A stretch of DNA of 19,941 nt from JANRLJ01 sp034437895 (GTDB taxonomy: Bacteria; Chloroflexota; Anaerolineae; Aggregatilineales; Phototrophicaceae): contig DAOTTO010000375.1 in assembly GCA_034437895.1 (NCBI GenBank), forward strand, positions 1 to 19,941, given 5' to 3'. The position numbers were made by a program, and so were the translations under genes. Each line of letters begins with the position of its first letter. The first letter of the stretch is position 1. Under the pieces are notes generated by a model, which worked only from the letters and a program-made list of their open reading frames with translations, was not told the DNA's origin and did no database searches. This document shows, in pieces, positions 7,344 through 15,123 of this stretch.

Positions 7344-8140
7344 CAAACTCTGTGAATACCTCAAACAATCATGCTGCTTTACCTCGTCCCGATATTACGT
7401 TGCCCCAGCATGGGCCGGAATTCCAACGACCCGATCCACTGCTCATTCAACAGCTTCATAACGTCAGCAGTGCTACTGCGAGTGCTATGCTGCATAAAAT
7501 GGGCATCCGGCAAACCTTTATCGAAGGCCCCAAAAGCGCCGTCCCCGGCACAAAAATTGTCGGCAGCGCCGTCACGCTGCAATTTATGCCGCAACGGGAA
7601 GATGTCGCATCCGGGATTGAGCAAGAGTACAGTGAGAAATACAGCGCATTATGGGCGGTGCTGGAGACGATACAGCCGAATGATGTGCTAGCAATTCAAG
7701 CCTTTGGCGATCCCTACACAGGTTGTCTTGGCGAAATGCTCATCACGTATTTTAAGGCAAGAGGCGGCGTAGGCATTGTGGCAGACGGCTACATCCGCGA
7801 CTGGCCTCATGTGCGCGATCTTCAATTGCCCGTTTGGGTGCGCGGATTCACGCCTAACTACGCCTCTCAATCCACCTTATTTCCTTGGGCATATAACGTG
7901 CCGATTGCATGCAGTCGCGTGCTGGTGCTGCCGGGGGACATCATTATTGCCGATGATGACGGCGCGGTGCTGATTCCACGTCAAATTGCCCCGGAAGTTG
8001 TCCGCCAAACGTTGGAACATGAAGATTGGGAGGCATTCAGCCGGATACGGATGCAGGAAGGCGGTACGCTGCTGAAATATTATCCCCTGAACGATGAGGG
8101 GCGGCAGGAGTACGAGACGTGGCGGCAGCAGCCTAAATAA
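7340..8140 (+). CDS. RraA-like / HMG-aldolase-family lyase
   Basis: At 266 residues it is much longer than true RraA ribonuclease inhibitors (about 160) and fits the 4-hydroxy-4-methyl-2-oxoglutarate aldolase-like branch. Class II pyruvate aldolases of this family use a divalent metal held near an Arg-Asp pair, here Arg153-Asp154 in DGYIRD, and a GE..... KARG loop at 131-142. The C-terminal GDIIIADDDGAVLIPR is a family signature. The ATG overlaps the preceding stop (ATGA), so it is translationally coupled to the aldose dehydrogenase. I infer that it cleaves a 2-keto-3-deoxy sugar acid formed downstream of that dehydrogenase. A plain HMG or oxaloacetate role is less likely in this context. The substrate is not provable here. 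Confidence 0.9.
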   Translation: MTNSVNTSNNHAALPRPDITLPQHGPEFQRPDPLLIQQLHNVSSATASAMLHKMGIRQTFIEGPKSAVPGTKIVGSAVTLQFMPQREDVASGIEQEYSEKYSALWAVLETIQPNDVLAIQAFGDPYTGCLGEMLITYFKARGGVGIVADGYIRDWPHVRDLQLPVWVRGFTPNYASQSTLFPWAYNVPIACSRVLVLPGDIIIADDDGAVLIPRQIAPEVVRQTLEHEDWEAFSRIRMQEGGTLLKYYPLNDEGRQEYETWRQQPK

Positions 8141-8182
8141 TTGATTCCAAATTTTTATCATCTTTCCTAAAGAAGAAAGTTT

Positions 8183-10417
8183 ATGACAACTCAATCCGTT
8201 ACTTGGCAGCAATCCACACTAAACGGCGGCGGCTTTATTGAAGGCATCTTACAAGACCCGCAGTTTCCCGACGTTTTATATGCACGATCTGATGTGGCGG
8301 GTGTTTTTAAGAGTAGCGATGGTGGGCGCTCATGGCAGGCACGTAATCATGGGATGCACGAATGTCATCAACATGATGTACGTAGTTTTGCCCTCAGTCC
8401 ACATGATAATCAACTTCTGTTTCGCGGGTCTGGCTCGGTACGCGGTGGCAATTTCTTCGGTACGATCCACAAAAGCGTTGATGGCGGCGCATATTGGTAT
8501 CCCGTATGCCGCGATGTTGATTTTTATGGCAATGGTGAAACGCGCCAATATGGGGAAGTCATCCAAATAGACCCGTATGATCCAACTTTCGTCGTCGCTG
8601 GTGGCTATTCCGCCGGGGTCTGGATCAGCAATGATACCGGCGAAAACTGGACTTACGCTGGTCTAAAGGACGAGCGCATCTCATGTGTCTATTTTCATCC
8701 AACACAAAAAGATACCCTTTATGTTGGCACGATTGGCAGCTTTGACCGCGACCCGGTGTTCGTCGCGCAGCAGTACGATTTCATCCGTCCTAACCCGGCA
8801 CGACTGTATTGCTCGTGTGACCGGGGCGCAACCTGGGAGGTACTGCATGAGGACATGGATTTTGCCGAAATCGTCTTTGATCCAAATTTACCCGATACCC
8901 TTCATGGCGCATGTGTCCACGATGGCGTTATGAAGTCCATTGACGGTGGGCGTACTTGGGTAAGCCATGCGTGTGGCCTCTCGAAATATCTAATTGGAAC
9001 TATAGCGATTGATCCACACAATCCAAACAAACTTTATGCTGGTGCGGAAACCTTCCCCAACTCCGATCCAGAAGTCCCACCCATTGGTGTGTATCAGTCG
9101 GCAGACGGCGGCGAGTCATGGGCGCTTATTCGCTGGCACACTGATGCAGACATCCATAACTATCCGGTTTATATGACACTGCCCTATGCGGGATGGGCAA
9201 TTTCAAAAATGCGCGTTGATGCGCGTGATAGCGATACACTTTACATGAGTAATTGGTACGGTGTCTCCATCAGTCATGATGGAGGTCTGACGTGGGATGC
9301 CAATCACTTTGCAGGCATGGAAAATATCTGTATTGAGAATATGGTAGTTCATCCAGCACAGCCGAATACACTCTACATGGTGATGGCTGACCATAGTCCA
9401 AAGGTCAGCACGGACGGCGGGCATACATTTGCCCCTATGTCGCGCCCGAAAATCGAGACAACACAGCCCGATAGCACCGCGATTGTCGCCTCACGACATC
9501 GTCCGGATTTTGTGCTTTATGGGATTAAAGGGGCAAGTGGCTGCTCCATCATCCGTACCGGAGTAGATGGCAGTGATCCCTGCGTCGTCTTCCAGATTCT
9601 TGCCACGCCCGACACCGAGGAATCACGACTCGCGTTTCAGTCTCGCGCAGCGGGGGTATCGGTACAAGCCTTAGCAGAAGACCCTTTCCAGCCCGGTAAA
9701 TTTTATGCCTATCTCGATGGCATTCTGGAATCCGGCGCAGGATTGTATCAATCCCTGGATTGGGGTGAACATTGGGAACGGCTGTCGTCAATTTTTCCGA
9801 GCTACATCAAGCGTGTGCCACACGAGCGCTATTGGATCGAAAATGAACTGCTCTCCGTCGTCATCGCGCAGACCAAAAATGTCTGCGGCACGAATCAACT
9901 GCTGTGCGTTGATCCCTACCGTCAGGGAACAATTTATGTCGGTGAATGGACTGAAGGTTTATTTCGCACGACAGATGGCGGCAGCACATGGCAAGACATC
10001 AGCCGAACACTGCCATTCAAATGTGATCGCGCTTCAGTGTTAAACGTCATTCGTGCAGATGAACACGAGGCGGGTGTCCTTTACGCAGGTTTTATCCGTG
10101 AAGGACTATGGCGCAGCAGCGATTATGGCGATACATGGGAGAAACTCTTTCCAACTGAGGATCAGGTTTTTAATGCGACATCGGTTGCCGTTGGTGGCGC
10201 AGATGGAAAACTACTCGTCGTCGTCAGCGAGCCACTGTACTGGTCGCCGTGTGAATCATCGGTTTATGTCAGCCGTGATGGTGGGCAGTCCTGGCAAGAT
10301 ATTTACGACAAACACTTAGGCGCAATCCGGTGGAAAAGTGTCGCTATCGAGCCTCACCAAAACCGCATTTATGCGGGTTCTTGCGGCAATTCTGCATTTT
10401 ATCTTTCGCTCGATTGA
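8183..10417 (+). CDS. Cytosolic Asp-box beta-propeller protein, GH74-like
   Basis: The 744-residue protein carries twelve Asp-box repeats of the form S-x-D-x-G-x-x-W/F, from SSDGGRSW at 44-51 to SRDGGQSW at 697-704, and ends on a cut-off thirteenth (SLD). The N-terminus GGGFIEGI...DVLYARSDVAG resembles the start of GH74 xyloglucanases, in which the Asp of YARTDVGG (here Asp37) is a catalytic acid; I could not place the second catalytic Asp. GH74 enzymes have two seven-bladed propellers and similar length. Unlike most of them, it has no signal peptide. It lies 42 bases after the aldolase gene and 11 before a GH63-like gene, so it probably trims imported oligosaccharides. A non-catalytic propeller (sortilin/Ycf48-like) remains possible. 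The upstream ribosome site is weak (AAGAAGAAAG). Confidence 0.87.
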   Translation: MTTQSVTWQQSTLNGGGFIEGILQDPQFPDVLYARSDVAGVFKSSDGGRSWQARNHGMHECHQHDVRSFALSPHDNQLLFRGSGSVRGGNFFGTIHKSVDGGAYWYPVCRDVDFYGNGETRQYGEVIQIDPYDPTFVVAGGYSAGVWISNDTGENWTYAGLKDERISCVYFHPTQKDTLYVGTIGSFDRDPVFVAQQYDFIRPNPARLYCSCDRGATWEVLHEDMDFAEIVFDPNLPDTLHGACVHDGVMKSIDGGRTWVSHACGLSKYLIGTIAIDPHNPNKLYAGAETFPNSDPEVPPIGVYQSADGGESWALIRWHTDADIHNYPVYMTLPYAGWAISKMRVDARDSDTLYMSNWYGVSISHDGGLTWDANHFAGMENICIENMVVHPAQPNTLYMVMADHSPKVSTDGGHTFAPMSRPKIETTQPDSTAIVASRHRPDFVLYGIKGASGCSIIRTGVDGSDPCVVFQILATPDTEESRLAFQSRAAGVSVQALAEDPFQPGKFYAYLDGILESGAGLYQSLDWGEHWERLSSIFPSYIKRVPHERYWIENELLSVVIAQTKNVCGTNQLLCVDPYRQGTIYVGEWTEGLFRTTDGGSTWQDISRTLPFKCDRASVLNVIRADEHEAGVLYAGFIREGLWRSSDYGDTWEKLFPTEDQVFNATSVAVGGADGKLLVVVSEPLYWSPCESSVYVSRDGGQSWQDIYDKHLGAIRWKSVAIEPHQNRIYAGSCGNSAFYLSLD

Positions 10418-10428
10418 GGCACATCACC

Positions 10429-11691
10429 ATGCAAACCGACATTACCCGCTATAGCGCCCTCATCCGCCAGAATCTTCAAGCCAATTATCAAGGTATGTTT
10501 CGTGATTCAGGCGGAAACATGCCTTATCCTTTTATCACTCCCGGCAGCCAACAATATGCTGATGTGCTGTGGGATTGGGACTCATGGTTGAGCAATGTCG
10601 CGCTGCGGCAGATTTTGCTAGAAGTGGGTGATGAACACGCCATTACAGACGTTCAACGTTACGAACAGGGCTGTATCCTAAATTACCTGCATTGGGGCGG
10701 CATGGATGGCTGGATACCGATTGTCATCAATCGGGGGGGAGACGTTTATAAGGCGGTGAATCCATACCGTGAGAACATGCACAAACCCGTTTTAGCCCAG
10801 CACGCCGCGTTTATCACCCAGCAAAATGGCGGGGATGCCGAATGGCTGCGTGATAAGTTTTACTATTTGCTGACCTTCCTGAATAACTATCGCAACCATC
10901 ATCGCCATACTTGCGGCGTGTACTTCTGGCAGAGTGATTTGATGATCGGTGTGGATAACGACCCCTGCACCTATTTCCGTCCACCGCGCAGTTCAGGCTC
11001 AATCTATCTCAATTGTTTGATGCTGAAAGAATTGGAAGCTGCCGTTTATTTGGCACAGCGGCTAAACTTAGATGAGGTAGCTGATGAGCTACAAACCGAT
11101 GCCGATGGCTTACGCCAAGCCATACAAGACCACTGCTGGGATGAACGCGATGGTTTCTTTTACAGTGTAGACCTTAACCTGCTTCTGGCGGAAACAGACG
11201 GCTTACATGCGGGGCAGCCACGGGCTTGGGACTGTTTGATTCAGCGCATCGGTGTATGGTCTGGTTTCCTTGCGTTGTGGGCGGGAATCGCTACGCCTGA
11301 ACAAGCAGGCCGAATCGTCAAAGAACATTATCGAGATATGCGAACTTTCAACGCACCCTATGGCGTCCGCACCCTTTCTAAGTTAGAGAAGATGTACAGT
11401 ATTCGCGCCTCTGGCAATCCGTCATGTTGGTTAGGGCCGATCTGGGGTGTTTCTAATTATCTGACTTTTCGAGGCTTAGTACGCTATGGGTTCGACGAGG
11501 ATGCCCGCCAACTCGCAGAGCGCACAATTCATCTTTTTGGGCGCGATATCGAGCGCTTTGGGGCGCTGCATGAATACTATCAACCGGAAAATGGCGAACC
11601 GATTCTCAATCGCGGCTTCCAAAATTGGAATTATCTGGTGCTTAATATGATGGCGTGGTTGGAAAATAAGCCGACTACCATTGAATTTTAG
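10429..11691 (+). CDS. GH63/trehalase-like (alpha/alpha)6 glycosidase
   Basis: I place the start at the ATG at 10429 (420 residues), with a GAGG 9 bases upstream. The frame is open further 5' but would overlap the propeller gene by 88 bases. Clan GH-G marks are visible: WDWDSWL at 48-54; GVDNDP at 174-179, equivalent to the SGMDNSP motif whose Asp is the general acid of GH63 mannosylglycerate/glucosylglycerate hydrolases; and HEYYQPENGEP from 381, where Glu382 is the likely base. FNAPYGVRTL and GPIWGVSNYL are also family-like. It is soluble and cytosolic, and is the last gene of the operon. It probably removes an alpha-linked glucose or related sugar from an imported saccharide; the substrate cannot be read from the sequence. 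Confidence 0.9.
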   Translation: MQTDITRYSALIRQNLQANYQGMFRDSGGNMPYPFITPGSQQYADVLWDWDSWLSNVALRQILLEVGDEHAITDVQRYEQGCILNYLHWGGMDGWIPIVINRGGDVYKAVNPYRENMHKPVLAQHAAFITQQNGGDAEWLRDKFYYLLTFLNNYRNHHRHTCGVYFWQSDLMIGVDNDPCTYFRPPRSSGSIYLNCLMLKELEAAVYLAQRLNLDEVADELQTDADGLRQAIQDHCWDERDGFFYSVDLNLLLAETDGLHAGQPRAWDCLIQRIGVWSGFLALWAGIATPEQAGRIVKEHYRDMRTFNAPYGVRTLSKLEKMYSIRASGNPSCWLGPIWGVSNYLTFRGLVRYGFDEDARQLAERTIHLFGRDIERFGALHEYYQPENGEPILNRGFQNWNYLVLNMMAWLENKPTTIEF

Positions 11692-11732
11692 GCTTAAGCC
11701 GACCTCCTTCTCGACATCATCTTTTATAAAGC

Positions 11733-11744
11733 TGGTCTAGTCCA
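11733..11744. promoter_or_regulatory. HutC/DasR-NagR-type operator
   Basis: TGGTCTAGTCCA differs at one base from TGGTCTAGACCA, the core of the dre site bound by HutC-subfamily GntR proteins such as DasR and NagR/YvoA. It abuts the -35 box at 11746 and precedes a gene for exactly this type of regulator. A wider inverted pair CTGGT/ACCAG (11732-11736 and 11752-11756) straddles the -35. Autoregulation is inferred. Confidence 0.68.
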
Positions 11745-11745
11745 C

Positions 11746-11774
11746 TTGACAACCAGTAGACTATGCAATATTAT
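11746..11774 (+). promoter_or_regulatory. Near-consensus sigma-70 promoter giving an apparently leaderless transcript
   Basis: A perfect -35 TTGACA (11746-11751), a 17-base spacer and a -10 TATTAT (11769-11774) precede an ATG at 11781 by only six bases. Transcription should therefore begin at or within a base or two of that ATG, giving a leaderless mRNA. This also argues against the in-frame upstream ATG at 11763, which lies inside the promoter spacer. Confidence 0.75.
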
Positions 11775-11780
11775 CTCGGC

Positions 11781-12527
11781 ATGATTAACCGAAACAGTTT
11801 CACACCGATCTATATTCAGATTGCACAGGCCGTTATCCAGAATGTGCATGAGGGCAGCATTGCCTATGGTGAGCAACTTCCTTCGGAACGTGAGCTGGCA
11901 GAACGTTATAGTGTAAGCCGTTTAACCGCCCGTCAAGCAATTGATGAATTGGTCACACGCAGTATCGCGTATCGTGTGCAAGGTAAAGGCACATTTCTAG
12001 CTCGCCCCAAAATCCGCGAAGCATCGGGGTTAATGAGTTTCTCGGACGAACTTCGCCAACGCGGATTTCATCCGACCTCCAAAGTCATCTTGCAGCAGAT
12101 CATCCCCGCGCCGGAAGCGGTTGCAGAAAAATTTCGTCTTAAGACAGGTGATCCAGTTTTTTATCTTCAACGCATTCGTCTGGCGGATGGCGAACCAGTT
12201 GCGGTTGAATATGCTTATTTGAATCTGCAACTTTTCCCTAGTATTGAGCGGCAAGCCTTTGAAAATGAGTCGCTTTTTGCGGTGCTTCAACGGCACTACG
12301 GCATTCACCCGACTTGGGCAGAAGCCGAAATTGAAGCGCGGCTCGTCACCCATGATGAGGCGGAATGGCTGGCGATGCGACCCTTGCAGGCCGTACTTGT
12401 TGCTCATCGCTTGACCTTCACCGAAGCCTTTGATGTCGTTGAAGTCGTTGATTCGGTTTATCCTGGTGATCGCTTTCCGATCTATATGGGAAGACAGCGC
12501 ATCCTCGTGAATCTGGAGGAAAAATAA
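11781..12527 (+). CDS. HutC-subfamily GntR regulator with UTRA domain (NagR/YvoA/DasR-like)
   Basis: I choose the ATG at 11781 because the promoter -10 box ends six bases before it; an in-frame ATG at 11763 is within the promoter. Of the 248 residues, 1-75 form the GntR winged helix (QLPSERELAERYSVSRLTAR, wing VQGKGTFLARP). Residues about 85-240 form the UTRA effector domain (SFSDELRQRGFHPTS; YLQRIRLADGEPVAVE; R-lining Y and F positions toward RFPIYMGRQRI). HutC proteins with UTRA domains sense phosphorylated sugars such as GlcN6P/GlcNAc6P (NagR, DasR) or fructoselysine-6-phosphate (FrlR). The SIS gene begins five bases after its stop, so it heads an operon that encodes its own importer, kinase and SIS enzyme. 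Repression of that operon, relieved by a sugar phosphate, is the inferred role. Confidence 0.94.
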   Translation: MINRNSFTPIYIQIAQAVIQNVHEGSIAYGEQLPSERELAERYSVSRLTARQAIDELVTRSIAYRVQGKGTFLARPKIREASGLMSFSDELRQRGFHPTSKVILQQIIPAPEAVAEKFRLKTGDPVFYLQRIRLADGEPVAVEYAYLNLQLFPSIERQAFENESLFAVLQRHYGIHPTWAEAEIEARLVTHDEAEWLAMRPLQAVLVAHRLTFTEAFDVVEVVDSVYPGDRFPIYMGRQRILVNLEEK

Positions 12528-12532
12528 AAAGC

Positions 12533-13555
12533 ATGTTCTTTGATGAAATTTATAGCCAACCTGATGTGATGGTAGAAACGGCTCAATCTGTAACCGCGCA
12601 AATCGCCGGATTATCGCCGCTGATAAATGACCCAAAGCGAATTGTCTTTACAGGCATGGGGAGTTCGCATTCAGCCGTGTATCCATCGGTGCTACGTCTT
12701 ATTGAGGGCGGGGTGGATGCACGCCTCATTGAGGCTTCCGAATTGCTCTACTATCAAGCCAACACCCTTACATCAAATACCTTGCTGATTGTGGTCTCAC
12801 AGTCGGGGCGTTCCGCCGAGGTTAGCCCATTAATCGGACTTGCGAACAGATGTGGCGCTCATGTGTTGGGCATTACCAACACGTTGGATAGTGTGCTGCA
12901 TCAGCACAGCCAAACTTCGCTGGTGATGAAAGCAGGGGCGGAAGCCACCGTTTCTACCAAAACCTATACATGTACGCTCGTGCTGCTGCATCTTCTGACG
13001 ACATGGCTTCTTAACCAAGATGTCAATGAATCCTTAAATGCTATCACAGCACTTTGCGAAAATATCAGGCCGCGCCTCCCTCAATGGCATGAGCAGATGA
13101 CTGCTTTAGCTGAACAATGGACAGGGACACATTTTATCGAATATTTAGGGCGAGGCTATGCGATGGCATCAGCGACAACAGCCGCCTTAATCTCCAAAGA
13201 ATCGATCAAAATGCCCACTGAGGGAATGAACGCCGGTCAATTTAGGCATGGTCCTATTGAGTTAGTTGATGGCGATTTTACCGGGATGTTTTTTATCGGC
13301 GGCGAGCCAACCTTACAAGTTAACCGAGCGCTGGCATCCGATATTGTCAATCATGGGGGACGTTTGGCGCTCATCAGCCAGAGTGATCTACAGTTGGCGG
13401 GTACAGAGTGGATCGCTATGCCCGTTTGTCCCGCTGCGCTGCTGCCCTTCGCAGAGATTATCCCGATACAGTTGTTTTGCGGGGAAATGTCCATCAGAAA
13501 AGGCTATGAGGCGGGGAAGTTCCGCTATATTGGCAAGGTGACTGAGCAAGAATAG
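12533..13555 (+). CDS. GlmS-like double-SIS sugar-phosphate isomerase/deaminase (NagB-II or deglycase type)
   Basis: The 340-residue protein has two SIS domains and lacks the N-terminal glutaminase domain of GlmS. Visible sugar-phosphate loops are TGMGSSH (40-46), SQSGRSAE (89-96) and VSTKTYT (140-146). The second SIS domain carries SKES (221-224), GMNAGQFRHGP with His239 aligned to the GlmS ring-opening His, and a C-terminal Lys335 in the position of the GlmS Schiff-base Lys. Such stand-alone proteins include NagB-II glucosamine-6-phosphate deaminases, AgaS, and the FrlB fructosamine-6-phosphate deglycases; the AGQFRHGP form is nearer GlmS/NagB-II than FrlB. It follows the HutC regulator by five bases, with GGAGG 13 bases before the ATG. 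Next downstream are importer genes and a ROK kinase, which would supply its phosphorylated substrate. Confidence 0.93.
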   Translation: MFFDEIYSQPDVMVETAQSVTAQIAGLSPLINDPKRIVFTGMGSSHSAVYPSVLRLIEGGVDARLIEASELLYYQANTLTSNTLLIVVSQSGRSAEVSPLIGLANRCGAHVLGITNTLDSVLHQHSQTSLVMKAGAEATVSTKTYTCTLVLLHLLTTWLLNQDVNESLNAITALCENIRPRLPQWHEQMTALAEQWTGTHFIEYLGRGYAMASATTAALISKESIKMPTEGMNAGQFRHGPIELVDGDFTGMFFIGGEPTLQVNRALASDIVNHGGRLALISQSDLQLAGTEWIAMPVCPAALLPFAEIIPIQLFCGEMSIRKGYEAGKFRYIGKVTEQE

Positions 13556-13625
13556 GCCGGGCAACTTTTGGCAGATTCAAAGCATTCCACTCGATTAGGT
13601 TTATTTGTAAAAAAGGATAGCTCAC

Positions 13626-14906
13626 ATGAAATTCAAGTTGTTGATCGCACTTTTGTTAGGGGTCTTGCTGTTCGGCAGCGTTGCTGTTTCCGCACAAGAC
13701 GAAGTTGTCATCAATCTGTTGGCGATGGATCAGGCGGGGATGACCCCGGAGGAATTGGGCGAAATTATCGCTCGTTTTGAAGAAGCGAATCCCGGCGTTC
13801 GGGTTGAGCCGCAGTTCGTACTCTACGATGGCCTCTACGACACGATTGTCACGTCGGTATCGAGCAATCCGCCTGCCTTTGACATCATTCTGGTAGATGA
13901 TATTTGGTATGCGGGTTTTGCCGATGCGGGATGGGTTTTGGATGTGACGGATCGCGTGACTCCAGAAATGCGTGATGGTATTTTTGAGGCAGCATGGGAC
14001 ATCACAACCGTGAATGACGTGGTTTATGGGCTGCCGTTTCTGCTTGATCAGAAATATTTCTACTACAACACAGCACTCTTAGAAGCAGCAGGCTTCGATG
14101 CCCCGCCCCGCACATGGGAAGAAGTAGTCGAGATGTCGCGGGTCATCAAAGCCAATGGCGTTGAATATCCGATGATTTGGTCATGGGCACAAATTGAAGC
14201 GGTCATCCCGGATTTTGTGACCTTGCTCTACGGCAATGGTGGGCAATTCTTCGATGAAAATAATCAGCCAGTCTTTAATAATGAGGCGGGTGTATCGACG
14301 CTGCAATGGATGGTCGATATGGTCAACGAAGGCTTAATCAACCCGGCCTCGATTTCGTCCGCCGAGGAGGATGTCCGCAATGTTTTCTCCTCTGGCAGCG
14401 CTGCCTTTGCCATTAATTGGCTGTATATGTACAGCTTAACCCAAGACTCGGCTGAATCGCAAGTTGTGGGTGAAGTCGGCATGAGCCTCATGCCTGTGTT
14501 CCAATCTGCTCTGGACGCAGGGATTGAAAGCTCCACCAACAACGGCTCAATGGGGTTTGCTGTGACCGCTGGTTCGGAACATCCTGAGGAAGCATGGAAT
14601 TTCCTGACCTTCCTGACGAGCGAAGACATTCAGGTCGAATTCTCAGCGCATCAACTACCGACTTGGCAGACCGCCTTTACCGAGCCATCACTCTTAGAGG
14701 CCAACCCTACCAATGCGGTAACAGTGCCGATGTTTGCGGAACAATTTCCTTGGTCGCATGTTCGCCCGAAGGTGCCTTATTACAATGAGGCCTCGCGCAT
14801 TTTGCAGCTTGCTATCCAAGAAGCGTTGATTGGTTCTAAAACCCCACAAGAAGCCTTGGATGATGCTGCTGCGGAAATTATGGAAGTCGCGGCAGATTAC
14901 GAGTAA
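13626..14906 (+). CDS. Sec-exported sugar ABC transporter substrate-binding protein (family 1)
   Basis: The 426-residue product begins with a Sec signal peptide (MKFK, a 15-residue hydrophobic core, cleavage expected near VSAQ-DE). A family-1 solute-binding fold follows: EIIARFEEANPGVRVE early on, DIILVDDIWYAGFADAGWV, the hinge-region YGLPFLLDQKYFYYNTALLEAAGF, and GSMGFAVTAGSEHPEEAWNFLTFL near the end. There is no lipobox cysteine, so anchoring is not evident. An AAGGA lies 8 bases before the ATG. It sits 70 bases after the SIS gene and 217 before the next permease, with a strong hairpin in that gap that may keep binding-protein mRNA in excess. The ligand is unknown; an amino sugar, its oligomers or an Amadori compound would fit the neighbours. 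Confidence 0.95.
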   Translation: MKFKLLIALLLGVLLFGSVAVSAQDEVVINLLAMDQAGMTPEELGEIIARFEEANPGVRVEPQFVLYDGLYDTIVTSVSSNPPAFDIILVDDIWYAGFADAGWVLDVTDRVTPEMRDGIFEAAWDITTVNDVVYGLPFLLDQKYFYYNTALLEAAGFDAPPRTWEEVVEMSRVIKANGVEYPMIWSWAQIEAVIPDFVTLLYGNGGQFFDENNQPVFNNEAGVSTLQWMVDMVNEGLINPASISSAEEDVRNVFSSGSAAFAINWLYMYSLTQDSAESQVVGEVGMSLMPVFQSALDAGIESSTNNGSMGFAVTAGSEHPEEAWNFLTFLTSEDIQVEFSAHQLPTWQTAFTEPSLLEANPTNAVTVPMFAEQFPWSHVRPKVPYYNEASRILQLAIQEALIGSKTPQEALDDAAAEIMEVAADYE

Positions 14907-14950
14907 CTTCAATCTCGGTTTCTAGCGCTTCGCTCGGCAAATAATTGAAC

Positions 14951-14988
14951 TTTTGGAGGGGAGGGTTTAAAAACTTTCCCCTCTAAAG
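14951..14988 (+). terminator. Strong hairpin between binding-protein and permease genes (mRNA stabiliser or attenuator)
   Basis: The arms 14951-14968 and 14971-14988 pair almost fully, with a few G-U pairs, and the core is GAGGGGA against TTTCCCCTC. No U-run follows, so it is unlikely to be a full terminator. A stem just after a binding-protein gene is the arrangement seen in malE-malF, where it gives more binding protein than permease. The rest of the 14907-15123 gap shows no gene. Confidence 0.65.
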
Positions 14989-15123
14989 ATACATTTTAGA
15001 AGTTACACATTTCGTAAGGATTAGTTTTTAGTCAAAGCAAGCTGTAAGGCAAAATCTTTGTCCTTACTAAGCCTCGCTAAGGACTATAAATTAACAACTT
15101 TTACCACAAAACAGGGGGATGAG

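Noticed and set aside
10330..10428. In-frame upstream extension of the GH63-like gene
   Set aside because: It would overlap the propeller gene by 88 bases, encodes a sequence unlike the family N-terminus, and the ATG at 10429 has a GAGG at proper spacing.
11691..11700. GGCTTAAGCC palindrome at the end of the plus-strand catabolic operon
   Set aside because: Ten bases with no loop and no U-run are too little to call a terminator; its overlap with the stop codon may be chance.
11763..11780. Upstream ATG of the HutC-type regulator
   Set aside because: This ATG lies in the spacer of a near-consensus promoter whose transcript should start at about 11781, so it would not be in the mRNA.
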